Source: Micrasema longulum (taxonomy: Eukaryota > Arthropoda > Insecta > Trichoptera > Brachycentridae). Taken from it: a stretch of 64,000 bases of DNA. The position numbers and the translations under genes are program-made. The DNA lies in the NCBI GenBank assembly GCA_022494885.1, contig JAGVSM010000201.1, positions 21,933 through 85,932 on the forward strand, given 5' to 3'. How positions within the stretch are numbered: the stretch's first letter is position 1; each line of letters begins with the position of its first letter. Below, one piece after another: positions 20,873 to 32,675 of this stretch. The notes under the pieces were generated by a model. It made no database searches, had not been told where the DNA came from, and worked only from the letters and a program-made list of their open reading frames with translations.

Positions 20873-23274
20873 AAAACCAATCATTTGACGTGACATAATA
20901 AAATAGATAAAAATAATAATATTTGATTATTTATTCAATAAAAGACAAAAGTGATTAAAATATCAATACATTTTAAGAATAAAAACATGAAGTATTAAAA
21001 TACATTTATTTGTCCCGGAAACTATTAAATAATAGTTTCTCATCGGGTGCTAAGACATTAGTTTTTATTAAGATTCAAATATCGTGCACATAAAATAATG
21101 AACAAATACATATTTTTGTTTTTGGTGCTTTAAAAAAATAAAAAAAGAAAGTATTAAGAAGACAGAAAAATATAACAACAATAAAAACTAATATATGTAA
21201 TATGTAAATAAAATCAGAAAAGAAAAGTTTAAAAATAAAATATTTAAAATGTATTTATTAAACGAAAGCGAATATGTAATATTCTATAGAATTCTATGGA
21301 ATAATAGACAATACCAAAGTAGAAATAAGAAGTTTTTGGGCTAAAAAATATTATACCGTAAAGATCGATAGTTTGTTTCTTCAGATGGGATTTGTAGATT
21401 AACGGGCCGAATTTCCTAGGAGTTTATATCATAAAACATCAGTTTCTGTTACACTAAGATTTCGCGAAATCGGACGGTTTTGGAAACGACTTCCTTATGG
21501 TTAATCTCAACAATTGAACTCATTCCTGACATTACTAATTCATTATGAATGTTTTAAATTTACGCAGAACGAAGATTCAACGATTCCATGCATGTCTATT
21601 TGTCAATTCTCGAATTAATTTATTTTCTTTTTTGCTAGGTTTATTTGAATTGATAACAGGCACAAATGTACCCGGCACGTGGACAATATTATTTTAAAAC
21701 CACGTCGAATATAATGTATGAAACGGAAAATAATGATGGGGTTCTAAAAATTCCATCTTAATTAATATGTCGTTTAATGACACTGAAACTTTCTCAAACA
21801 ATGTGTTATTGAAGCGATGAAAATAAGGAAGTTCAGTGCTGTGGTAAATCGAAAATACAACATATTTTCTTTCGCGCGGCAAAAATTCGAGCATTTATAT
21901 TTTACAGCAAACATTTTCGAAAACGTGTGAAAACATTAATGAAAATTTGTTTTAAAATACACTACTTTGAAACATCGTAGGTTCAGGTGAATAGCCAATC
22001 AATGATCGTCTTTTTATGTATTGTAATAGATTTCCGAATGAGATAGGTTTCCGAGTAGCCATTTTAATTGCATATACTTTTTTTTAAATATAAGATAAAC
22101 TTACCGATTCAAACTCGTAACGCGGTGTAATTTCAATGTTTCAAATCATTAAAACCCAAAAACCATATAAAAACTCAAGAAGCATATTTTTTTGTTTTTT
22201 GGCTAAGTTTGACAGTCTATTAACAAACAAAAAAATCTAAAAAACCACCAAATTTCGTCATTGGCGTAGAAAAGAAGATCTAGTGAAATTGTGTTGTGAA
22301 AGAGGGCGGTCTCTTAATCGAAATTCGAGTCGCATTCTGATCCTTATTGCACAATTCTAGTAATCCCGTAATCCCTTCCCGCGCCATCTAGAGCCGGTCT
22401 GGGAATATCCTCGCACCAAAGTGCCACATATTTTTAAACTTCCTACTTCCAAAGGACGAAATACTTAAAAAATATTTCGTATTTCTTAGAAAAATTACCT
22501 TTTTCATTAAATTGATTATTTTTGTAGATATTTCTTAATAAAATTCCATGGCTAATGATTTCGATAAAATTATAAATAAAGTTATCAATAAAACTTCTTG
22601 GTTTCGTTTCACTTTTATTTAATTTCACCATCGAGCGTTTTCGCCTCAGCATGTATCTTCAAGACTGGTAAATTGTTCACAAGATTTTGAGCTTTTATAA
22701 TATTTGTTAGTTACATGATTTGTAGATAGAAAAACACAAGTATTTTATAAAGGGACAGACAGCATAAATGTAATTACAAATAGTTTTGAAAACAGTTATT
22801 TTTTAGGAAAGTCTTTGACCGAAATTGAAATTAATTCCTTGTAATTTCATATTATTTAAAAGAGAAGGAAAGATCATATGGAAGAATACAATAAGGTAAC
22901 AGAGTGGAAAAAACACTTTAAGTAGATTAACTGTTACTAAGCACAATACCTTGATTTTACGGTAGGGAAGTTTATATAATATATAATATAGAACTATGGC
23001 AAAATATGGTTTTGTATAATGGTTTGAGTAAAAAAGAGTTCATAAATTTTAATAATTGGTTAATTACGACTGCGTCAAATTTGATCCTATTTATTTTTAA
23101 CGTTTCCAGTTCATCCAACTTCTCCCTTGGTTTTGAAAAAATAATAGTTTTACTTTCATCTCACTGGAAAAAGTGTAATTCGGATATTTTAAGTGGGTTG
23201 CAAAATTGGATGTATCGTTTTTTGATACGAGTAAATAGGAGGCAATATGTTCTTTTTAGTTAATAAGATTAAAT
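20873..23274. other. AT-rich, no recognisable feature
   Basis: About 2.4 kb without motif-bearing frames. A GC-richer patch at about 22280-22420 is unassigned. Confidence 0.5.
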
Positions 23275-23365
23275 AAAGGTAGAATCGTAAATATTACATA
23301 GTGTGTAAGTGGCCACTTAAACCAGCCAATAACAAGTCATAAGCCCCGTAGAGGCCTTGACTTCT
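23275..23365 (-). repeat. R-family repeat, partial
   Basis: Holds GTGTGTAAGTGGCCACTTAA, ACCAGCCAATAACAAGTCAT and GGCCTTGACTTCT, the core of the unit in reverse. Confidence 0.7.
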
Positions 23366-23830
23366 ATATTCCTTTCTATAGAAAAAAAATTTAAACATGT
23401 CAACTACCGGTTTAACCTTAACTTCTCTAACTATGTTGAAAGTATGTTGTACTAGAGAATTAACTCTCTTAAAAATTGAAGAATAATGTTAGAAAAATAA
23501 TTATTTTACAAATTAATAAATTATAAAATTGATTCCCTTAATCTACTTGAAAGACTTCCATTCCGTGTGCCATCTAGACCGATAAGACAAAATCTTCTGT
23601 TTTACACAGATAACACGTCAACAAACTATTTTAAACAATCTAATTACCTAGAATATGCGACCAATATAACAATAGATTTCCTGAGGCTGATATTTTTTAC
23701 TGAGGCTGACAATGTATGTAAATTTAGATAAAAAATCATAGAAATATTGAGAGAAGCAGATATTTAATTAGCTTTGTTAAATACATATTTTTGATTTCTA
23801 ATCTTTTATATTTAACGTAATTTTAATTAA
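23366..23830. other. No recognisable feature
   Basis: AT-rich spacer between two R-family segments. Confidence 0.4.
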
Positions 23831-24376
23831 CAATATTTTGAGTTTGTCCAAATTTTTGCAGACAAGGACTGGATTCAACTCCCTGGGGAGCTGCTTATAT
23901 TAAAATATTACAACAGAGATGAAGAACATTTAAGAGAAGGTAATATAGGAGTCTAGGGATTATGACCTGTCAATGGCTGGTTTAAGTGGCCACTTTACAC
24001 ACTGTGTAACATTCACCACTCTGCCTATATTTGAACATCTATATTCCTTCAATTCTTTCATCTGTTGATGTTTGTGAAGTTAAAGAGTTGAAACCTTTAT
24101 TTATGCTGATGAGATTCATCTAAATGAATTATTTCACCTACATACTAGGCAACGCCTGAAAATATTATTTTTTCATTTTCTATACTTCTTCGTGGACCAG
24201 GTAATTTATCAACAATATTTTGAGTTTGTCCAAATTTTTGTAGATAAGGACTGGATTCAACTCCCTGGGGAGCTGTTTATATTAACATATTACAACAGAG
24301 ATGAAGAACATTCTTTATATGAAGACTTCTATATTACCTTCTCTTAAATGTTCTTCATCTCTGTTGTAATATGTTA
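23831..24376 (+). repeat. R-family 382-bp repeat: one full unit plus part of a second
   Basis: CAATATTTTGAGTTTGTCCA occurs at 23831 and again at 24213, and the sequence between follows the same order, giving a 382-bp head-to-tail period. Landmarks in order are GGACTGGATTCAACTCCCTG, ATATTACAACAGAGATGAAG, TGGCTGGTTTAAGTGGCCAC, the near-palindrome TTACACACTGTGTAA, CATCTGTTGATGTTTGTGAA, and ACTAGGCAACGCCTGAAAA. The second unit ends in a perfect 28-bp inverted repeat (24283-24310 with 24349-24376, 38-bp spacer). No coding frame. At least a dozen other pieces lie in the window in both orientations. Confidence 0.85.
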
Positions 24377-25650
24377 GTAATTTTAATTGTTGTGTAAAGT
24401 TCAAACAATTTTTTTGGTGTGTGCATGAGTGTTCTACACGAATATACAAAGAAATTGTCAATATTTATGTGCATACTGTTTGTTTACCCAATAAAATTAA
24501 TAAATAAAATGTTCTTTATCTATTGTTATATGTAAAAATCATAAAAACGCAAATACTTATTTTAAAAAAAAAAAAATTAGCGCGTAAACATTTTTTTTTA
24601 TCTACTAAGACATTAATTTGAAATCTCTTACCCATATTCATCCAATCTCTGAATCATCAGAGCGTTTGATAAAACGCACGAGTGTGACCAAACCAAATTG
24701 TTCGCCTCACAAGAAGTTGCGGTCAAGCACTCAGCTAGGACATATGGATATTTGCGGTCATTCCCATGACGAGAGAATCTCCTTCAACCAATCTACTGTT
24801 AGTTATTATGTGATACAGATGCAAATAATACAATGCAATTATCAGCGTAAGCGATATAAAGTCACGGTAAGCGATAAGGCGTGATTGCTGTGTCATTAGT
24901 AGGTGATTTCATTTTTATCATTTCTCATAAATGATTTCATGGAATTTTGCACAGTCGAGTGAAATTCTTATTGTTGGCGGTTATAATTATTTCCCATGCG
25001 ATAACAGTATTTGTTTATTGATTTTTTTATTTATATATAACTAACAGTTCTATATTATTATATATAACTGTAGTTCGATTATATAACTAACATTGAATCC
25101 TTTAAAACCGTTTAAGAATGCATCAGTTTTTGACGCGAAAGTACCTAAATTTTGCTATTTAGAACACTACACCCATAATTAAAAAATTACAACAGTGCTA
25201 CTAAAAATGAACTGACATTTATTGATAAATACATAATATTTCAAATATCTGCCTTCTAATAATATACAAAATTATAAATCAAACCGCTTATACACGCGTT
25301 TGTGTAATATTCATGTAAAGAAGTGAATTTGAACAGGAATGTTGCGTCTCATAAAACGAAATAATACGGACCAAAATGGACACCAAGTCATTGGAACAAA
25401 AGGCATAATAGTACTACACACGTGCGTTTCCAGAAACTATCTACTAGCCAGCGGGCCACATGGCGACGATATCTACCTACTGTCTACAAAAGCTTCTCTT
25501 CGGACATCTATCTCCCTTTGTTAACCATGGAGTTGAAACAGTGTTTGATTTATTTAGTTTTTTATTGCTTACTTCTTGGTATGAACACTTGACCAATTTA
25601 CTACTATACTCTATTTTTTATAAATTTATTGATATTGTTTTAACTTTGCT
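24377..25650. other. No clear feature; S1 tail scrap near 24530
   Basis: TAAAAATCATAAAAACGCAAA at about 24533 matches the end of the S1 SINE body. The remainder, including an 88-codon frame at 24618-24884, has no recognised motif. Confidence 0.4.
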
Positions 25651-26030
25651 GGAATTCCTCTCATCCATGCGCTTTGTAGCTGCACGATGATTGGTTATCT
25701 AGCTTTAATATATCAACTTTAAAATACCTTAATTTTGTAAACGGGGTCTAGAATTCCAATCGTCTATGCGCTTAGTAGCAGCAAGGCGTGTTGTAATCTT
25801 ACTCGTTTTTACTATTCATATTATTATTATTTTGTAATACACTAAATTTATTTGTCAATTTTTAAAATGTGGGGCTAAATTTCTAACTGTCTATGCGCTC
25901 TGTAGCTGCAAGACGTCCTGTAATCTAGCTCCTATCTATTATAATTTTTGATTGATCTTAATTGAAAACGAGGAACTAGAATCCCAACCGTCCATGCGCT
26001 CTGTAGCTGCAAGACGTACTGGGATATTTA
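25651..26030. repeat. Degenerate ~107-bp tandem repeat, four units
   Basis: A block of the form TCTATGCGCTCTGTAGCTGC, then AAGACGT.CTG, recurs four times (block starts about 25651, 25750, 25874 and 25973). Each is preceded by an AACGGGG(T)CTAGAATTCC-like stretch. Spacing varies from 99 to 124 bp and the AT-rich linkers have diverged. No coding motif. Confidence 0.75.
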
Positions 26031-26439
26031 TTAATTGTACAGCGCCCTTGAGGTGATTTTCACAAAAATGGCGCTTTATAAATTATCCAACTATATATAT
26101 ATATATATATTGAAGTCCGAGAACAGAAAAAGTAACAAGAAAAAGATATGCATATATGCATATCAGCATATTTTTTTAAAGTTCAATTTATTTACAACAT
26201 TGTACATGCTCTTATTAAGGACAGGGAGACACAGTTTATAGCGACACAATCAGGAACGACCCATGCCTGTAAACTTGCTCCGACTCGCTAAAAAATCCGT
26301 GTTGAGTCGGGGTACTTGTAATGCATTCATAACTATAAATACACGCATATATACAAATACAAGTATATTCGCATATACATATTCATATTCTATTTTATAC
26401 ACATCATTAATCCTTTATACATACTAATGTTAGCAATTA
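26031..26439. other. No gene; (TA)n at 26092-26110
   Basis: A short TA dinucleotide run, then AT-rich sequence with ATACATATTC-type repeats just 5' of the LINE. Confidence 0.5.
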
Positions 26440-27862
26440 TAGGCCTATCTCAACATTATCTTGTATCCCTAAAATGTTTGAAGCTATAATTGCTAGCAAA
26501 ATCACGCCCATGTTTAAGAATATACTGATCGATGAACAGCATGGATTTAGATCTGCCAGATCAACCACCTCTAACCTGGTAGATTATACCCAGGTTATTG
26601 TCAAAGCACTCGAAAATGGTCAGCAGATTAATGTTCTTTATACAGATTTTTCTAAGGCATTTGACAAAGTAGATCATAAAATTCTCATGTATAAATTACA
26701 TGCCTTGGGAATAAGAGATCCATTACTATCATTTATTAAATCGTATCTAACTAGTAGGACACAAAATGTTCGGATAAATAACTATTTATCAACCAGTATT
26801 GATGTTACATCGGGTGTACCTCAGGGTGCTCATTTGGCACCCCTGCTTTTCAATTTGTTTATTAATGATGTTGCTAAATCATTCTCTTACTCTCGTTTTT
26901 GGCTCTTCGCGGACGACAACAAAATTCTCAAAATAATTCAAACTTTACAAGACTGCTTTCTTCTTCAATCAGACATTACTCTTTTAACCGATGGTGTAAA
27001 GTCAATAAATTAGAACTAAATATTAAAAAATGCAAAATAATGTCATTTCATAGAACAAAACAACCAATTTCCTTCGAGTACCTATTAGAAAACTCCAAAA
27101 TTGATGTAGTCAAGTCCATCAGAGATTTAGGAGTTGTTTTGGACTATAAACTGACATACAACGAGCATATAGATAATACAGTAAATAAATCACTGAAATT
27201 ACTTGGCTTCATTAACAGAATATCCTCTGATCAAAACTCTTTATTGCTCAACTGTTCGCCCTCTTCTAGAATATGCCTCCGTGGTCTGGTCTCCATTCTA
27301 TGTCAATCGCATAAATCACATTGAATCAGTCCAACATCGCTTGCTTCGAAAAATAGCGTGGATGCTTGGACTAGAGAGAGATAATTATTCTTATGCTGAA
27401 ATAGAGTCAATGTTAAATATTTCTAGTCTACAAAAACGTAGAACTAATATTGACTCCATATATATGTTCGGCATACTAAATGGTATAATCGATGTTCCAT
27501 CATTACTGGGACAAGTAAAATTCAATATTCCGACTCGTAGATTGAGAAACAATGAAGTACTGTTCATCGATCAGCATAGAACAAACTATGGCCTAAATTC
27601 TCCAATGACCCGCCTTTGTCGTATTGTTAACTCAAGACAGGATCTGGACTTTTTTGGTTTAAGTTTACAACGATTTAAACGAGCACTAAATAAATAGTCC
27701 AGATCTTGTCTCGATGTCCCTTATGTTTGTCAATGCTTCTTTCTTTTTTCTTTAAATGTTTTAAACTACTCTTTTATTTGTAATATTTAAACCTTATAAA
27801 TTGTATACATGGACAATGTCCGTTAATAAATAAATAAATAATAAATAAATAAATAAAATAAA
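26440..27862 (+). mobile_element. 5'-truncated LINE, RT to 3' tail
   Basis: Begins inside RT (NYRPISTLSCIPKMFE, the ATG at 26474 being internal) and continues to a C-terminal stop near 27697. A ~120-bp 3' UTR ends in a (TAAA/AATA)n tail at 27823-27862. No endonuclease or 5' region. A + strand jockey/CR1-type insertion of the same general class as the tail at 6.6 kb, which ends in a similar AATAAA-type repeat. Confidence 0.85.
26474..27697 (+). pseudogene. LINE reverse transcriptase, frameshifted
   Basis: The first frame (26474-27013) has QHGFRSARSTTSNL, the motif-A segment YTDFSKAFDKVDH, SGVPQGAHLAPLLFNLFIND, and FADD at 26906-26917 in place of YADD. Frame changes near 26990, giving WCKVNKLELNIKKCK and IRDLGVVLDYKL (second frame to about 27250). 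It then returns to the first frame for RPLLEYASVVWSP, ESVQHRLLRKI, IPTRRLRNN and RLCRIVNS (27203-27697). The domain order is complete from mid-fingers onward. Two frameshifts make it inactive. Confidence 0.85.
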
Positions 27863-28494
27863 TGTTGCCACTTATTAAATTACATCATTCATAAATACTT
27901 ATTGGTCGTTCAACAGTTATTCCACATTCTATCGCAGTAATATAAATGCACGCATAGGTTATTTTTAAGGTTCTCTTATAAAACTGTATAGTTTTTATAT
28001 TTGGTGTCAATCAGATTTCTAAGTGAACATCAATCCTTAAAAAAAAAAACTTAAGCGAAAACTAAAACTAAAGCGAAAGCGCTGGATGGTCAATGAAGAA
28101 ATAAGTCGAACGGAACAATGAAAATTTCTTCGAGATTGCAACTTATTTTGAATAATTAAAATTTTTTAGTTTAATTTTTTTATGGAAATTCACTTAATTT
28201 TCTATAAAGTAAAAGACTCAATCATTCCATGTCCGCTCCCTAGTTGTAGTGTATAGTGTAAAGAGCTTCCTCCAAAAGCAACCTGATACTAAGTGAAGGG
28301 GCCAACACTGTTCTGGCATCGAGACAACACTATTATGTTGGCATGATGGTCCATAACTCTGCTTGAATTGTGTAAAAGCGGGAGTGTTGTCAAGTTAGGG
28401 AAGCTGTTGACCTCGCTATTTCATGACATTAGTCGTCGGAAGTCAGAGAAGTTGATGCATGCCGCGGATTAGAGATTTTAACTGAATGTTAAAA
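27863..28494. other. No recognisable feature
   Basis: A less AT-rich block at about 28230-28480 has no intact frame and no recognised repeat partner in the window. Confidence 0.4.
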
Positions 28495-28965
28495 ATCATC
28501 ATCATTCCCTTTCCACACCTAATGGTGCATAAGGCACTGCGTTGGTACGCCAATCACAGTGTATCTTGATAATTCTTGTTTTATCAAGTTAAGATGATCA
28601 GTCTTACGCTTCAGGTACCAGTCCAGGGACTATGAAATATTCTAGTTTGAAAAAAACAAATTTGAATAATTTTTTTTTTAAAGGAATAACCCGCTAAGCC
28701 TCTATTTTAAGGCTTGTCAGCAGGTGGGATAGAGGAGATATGAAAGAAGGTTATGAAAAATACACCACAAAACCCAGACCAGTTGAGAAAAATATCTTTC
28801 TTGGATTTTTTTGAATCGAACTCGCGACGCCAGTTTCACAGTTGGCCGTCGACCAACGAAAATGATCAAAATGATTTTATATCAACCATGTCGGGAATCA
28901 AACCCGAGACCTCAATCATGGTAGGCTAACGCTCTGACCAATACACCACAAGGCCGATTGTAAAA
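28495..28965 (-). mobile_element. S5 tRNA-SINE interrupted by another SINE
   Basis: The 3' block (28495-28640: CATTCCCTTTCCACACCTAA, AAGATGATCAGTCTTACGCT, CAGTCCAGGGACTATGAAAT) and the tRNA-like head (28880-28960: CCATGTCGGGAATCAAACCC and GAGACCTCAATCATGGTAGG) match the continuous S5 copy at 46485-46735. Here they are about 200 bp further apart. The extra DNA (about 28675-28865) ends in an S4 SINE head, so one SINE landed inside another. Confidence 0.75.
28675..28865 (-). mobile_element. tRNA-derived SINE, family S4, copy 2 (nested)
   Basis: The minus strand reads GGCCAACTGTGAAACTGGCG, then TCGCGAGTTCGATTC, matching the S4 head at 15.5 kb. It interrupts the S5 SINE. Its left boundary is estimated from where S5 homology stops. 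Confidence 0.6.
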
Positions 28966-29083
28966 TACAAATGGCAATCACGAAGTTTTGCATATATTAA
29001 ATAAATTGTCTATATTTTACGTATGTATGTGTATTTATGATTTATGCGCATAGGTGTATGTATATGTGTATAAATTTATTCAG

Positions 29084-29237
29084 TGAACGTCCAGGACGTC
29101 GAGAACCTGATGCCTTGTAAAGTAGGCAAGCCCGGTTAAGGCTTTCAGAAGCCATCTGCAGTATATAGCCTAGCCCCTATCCAACCGTCTTGCCTCCGCT
29201 AAATGACTTATTAATTCATTCCTCACAAAGTCAAACC
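29084..29237 (-). mobile_element. LINE C-terminal remnant, partner of 140-284
   Basis: The minus strand reads LGYILQMASESLNRACLLYK, then ASGSRRPGRSL, aligning with the plus-strand remnant at the start of the window. Confidence 0.5.
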
Positions 29238-29472
29238 ACCGCATACCCTAGATTTTTCTGAGACACCTATCCTCCAAACTCAGCATTTTGCTGTTTTGGG
29301 CCACTGTCTAAAGGAGTTCACCTCGATTCCGAAAAACATGGCATGGCATCGATGCATGGCTGCAAGGTAGTGCAATCGAGAACGGAGGGTACCTAATATC
29401 AGGTGACCTGAGGTACAAAATAGCCTTACCAATTGGTGGATCTATTAAAATGTATATACTCGTAGGATTTTT

Positions 29473-29793
29473 ATGGATATCAACCTAAAAAAAAATACCG
29501 ATGAATTGTTAGAAAGTGACAGTAATTATTCTCCTAGTGTCACTGTAGAATATGTGACAACTACGTTAGGAGAAGCTTCTAACAGCCTTCCTAACTTAAT
29601 AATCACTGGGGATATAGAGACAAAAGATCAGAACAATCAATATTTTATATCTTCCACACATAAAAAAAGCAATGTTTGTATATGTGTGTCCGATAGACTA
29701 AATAACTACTGGACCGATAAACTAACCGTTTTTAACAAAATGGTGAACTTTACCACGGGCATATTTACAGCTTTTAAAATCTTTAATATGTAA
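29473..29793 (+). CDS. Unrecognised 106-codon ORF
   Basis: Opens with an ATG and has a balanced, Asp/Asn/Ser/Thr-rich composition that looks more protein-like than most frames here. Residues 1-60 are acidic. There is no signal peptide, membrane helix or known motif. It could be an exon, a TE scrap or chance, and the 5' context gives no promoter. Low confidence. Confidence 0.2.
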   Translation: MDINLKKNTDELLESDSNYSPSVTVEYVTTTLGEASNSLPNLIITGDIETKDQNNQYFISSTHKKSNVCICVSDRLNNYWTDKLTVFNKMVNFTTGIFTAFKIFNM

Positions 29794-31481
29794 AGAAGAA
29801 AAAAGATAGAAGCGTAAATGTTTTATTCGTCGTTCACTAGGGCTGCATTCGACGAAAAAGAATATTCAAAAATAAATAAAAGGATGTTGTTTTTTTTTTA
29901 ATGTGTACAAAGAGCGTTCGTTTTTTATGTATCCAAATCAGATTATTTTCATGAATTGCTTATAATGTCTCCCTACTTTAAAAAAAAAAATGGATTTTCA
30001 GTAACGATTAAATAATATAGACTGACATTTTACACATTTCTGAAAATCGCATTTCTACATAAAGTGCACACTGTTGGTAATAGAGCAGAGTTTGACCTTT
30101 TCAAAATGAATTTTATATTTGAAAATGTATTATTTTATGTTTTGGAATAAGAGGTACCTACTTAAATGGAATATTTGAATATTGACTATTTTTAGTTTTG
30201 GAATTCAATCATAAACCAATACCTAGTTTCCTACTTAATACGAAAAGTAACACCATCATTTTTCCTTTTATCCAAACAGTGGATACACGTTTTCACGTAC
30301 AATCAGACATTGGGTTTTAAATGAATTATTAAGCTCACGTCAAAACCAGCTGGCGGTAAAAGAACTACTTAATAAGCGTTGGTCATACCTGAGCCTTTTT
30401 GGCATGAGTTCAGTGTCATAATTTTAGAGGACTCAAGGTGCGTCAATGTGTACAAATAGGTTAATGATTTTATTTCAGAAAACCGAACCTGTTTTTTTGT
30501 TACGTAAAAGTCTGAAGTAAACTTTGTAAATATCCTTAATAATGTTTTATCTTGAGAGGTGTGACGAATAAATTTGAGTGAATACGTCGTCACATATTTT
30601 GAACGGGTCACTCTTGTTTTTTCTATGATATGCAACCATCGCGTCGTACAACTTTTTGTTCTATGGTTTTCAACCTAACGAGAAGCGGTCGGTCGGAATG
30701 AAAATTCGTAAAGGCAGAACGCCGTCCGGAATCTTTAAATAAAGGAACCCATTTGGTGAGTAAGTAACTCTCAAACCTGTATCTTATTCATTGAACATCA
30801 GTCTTGGGACAAATTAATAATATAATTTTAATTATGACAGGTTCCTTTTTTCTTCTGTATTGTAAATTTCAATTATGTTCTGAAATTTCAGAAACGTGTT
30901 GCGACTCGCCATGCGATCGCTCATATATTATATTGAAATATGTCACCATTACTGAATATTGATCCTGGGCATATCAGATAACCCTTATATTACTCTGTTA
31001 CCAAACAAAAGTGTCCCAGCTTAAATAATATGTCTAAACCGCCGCCATCTTGAAGCACGAGTTGCGATGAATGATTTAATTAGTGAAAAAATGTCAAATA
31101 CCTCGCAGAAGAACTTCTCGGGTCATATAAAATTCCTTTTCGTACGTCGCAAGTTGACGCAAGCCACGACAAGATCCATTTATTCAAGCGAACTGCAAGC
31201 TCATGACATTTTATTACAAAAATATTGAATTTAGTTCTGATTTCATACCGGTGCAAATTCAGGAACCCTTATTTAAGCGCGAACTTGCGGAGAATCGTAA
31301 ATCTTACCCCGTATAAAACGAATTTGCTGTTAGATGATAAAAATAAAGATAAAATTTAAATGATTATCAACGAAGATAAACTTTACAGTTAAGCATTTAC
31401 TTAACGTAGATTCTTTAATGTAGTGTCATTTTCGAGGCTTGATTTTTTTATATACAAACAAAAACATTAATTTAACTTTAC
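29794..31481. other. No recognisable feature
   Basis: An 88-codon minus frame at 30369-30635 lacks motifs. Otherwise AT-rich sequence with nothing to annotate. Confidence 0.45.
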
Positions 31482-31930
31482 ACTGAACGAGTGAACGCGG
31501 TTGATATGCGATCTGTTAGACGAATGTGTGGGAAATCAATGTATGACAGGGTTACGAATGATGAAATCAGGCGAGAGTGTAAATCTGAGTCAAGTATAAT
31601 TAATAAGATTAAGAAAGGTTGGTCACCTAGAACGAATGGACGACGAAAAAATGGTAAAACAAGTATATATGGCGAAAATGAACGGCAACGTGAGACGAGG
31701 ACGACCAAGGAAGACGTGGCGTGATCAGATAAACCAAAATCTTAAGTCTGGTCATGTCAAAAGCAGACAGAACCGAAGGGCATGTATGACAAGATGTATG
31801 AATGTGGAAGAGGCTGGGATTGTATGCCAGGATAGACGTGTGTGGCGGTCCATTCTCTCTGCCTACCCCTACGGGGAAATGGCGTGATGGTAGTAGTAGT
31901 AGTAGTTGTATTTGTAGTAAAAAAAAAATA
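31482..31930 (+). mobile_element. RTE-like LINE C-terminus and 3' tail
   Basis: The frame 31491-31724 starts NAVDMRSVRRMCGKSMYDRV, then NDEIRRECKSESSIINKIKK. After a frameshift near 31625, the frame 31636-31887 gives KQVYMAKMNGNVRRGRPRKT, WRDQINQNL, NRRACMTRCMNVEEA, and WRSILSAYPYGEMA-stop. This is the full C-terminal tail of a LINE lineage that also left pieces at 42.2, 49.2 and 51 kb. A (TAG)n run at 31890-31907 and an A-tract form the 3' end. RT itself is missing. Confidence 0.75.
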
Positions 31931-32330
31931 CTATGCATGATTGTAGATAAATGAGGGTGTTAAAGATCGTATGTATTTTTTTAAGGAAGTGTGTAAAACA
32001 AAATTAGTGAATAACCCTGCAAATTGACACATAACCGGTGACGTATTTTTTTCAATTGTGCAATGTAATAATTAGCAGTGTAGATAGTCGATTTGACTAA
32101 CAATTTTATTCATATTCTTTTCAACGCTTGTGGAAAATTAAATTCTTATATATATTTTATAATCCATATTGCATATTTTTTAACTCCGTTAATATAAATA
32201 TAGGATGAGGTTTCCATATTTTTTGTCTTAAAAACGTCTTAAATTTGAGTTTAAAATGAGGTTTTTCAACAAATAAAAATGTTTTATTATGAAAAAAGTG
32301 TTTTATTTGAAGCTTCGTCTTGTGCGCTGT
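31931..32330. other. No recognisable feature
   Basis: AT-rich spacer. Confidence 0.4.
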
Positions 32331-32675
32331 TCACATGCAATGGAAAAGATTTATTTTAGTTATAAAAAAATCCTGTTTTCCTTGACTAATCCGGTCGAAA
32401 ATGATGGAGTTTGGGTTGGTGCTTTGCCTCCGAAATTTCCCCATCACAGAAAAAACGCGGTCTGACTCTTCTTCATACCAACGTGTTCCTGTATTTTTAC
32501 CTTGGATTATGACACTAAAGTATTCGCCATCAACCTGTCTCAATAGTTTAGCTTTATTGATGAATAGTTTATTATGGGCACGAGAACCATCCAAAAATCC
32601 ATAAAAATGTCCAGTTTTATCTGCAATCTTTGCGCGCACGGTATACAAATATGAAAAACATTTTTGAAAAAACAC
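32331..32675 (-). CDS. Unrecognised 114-codon ORF
   Basis: One of the more protein-like orphan frames: mixed charged and hydrophobic residues, with segments such as KIADKTGHFYGFLDGSRAHN and VDGEYFSVIIQGKNTGTRWY. It starts with ATG and is uninterrupted. I do not recognise the family. It could be an exon, an old retrogene or part of an undescribed element. No splice-site or promoter evidence can be offered. Confidence 0.3.
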   Translation of the reverse strand: MFFQKCFSYLYTVRAKIADKTGHFYGFLDGSRAHNKLFINKAKLLRQVDGEYFSVIIQGKNTGTRWYEEESDRVFSVMGKFRRQSTNPNSIIFDRISQGKQDFFITKINLFHCM

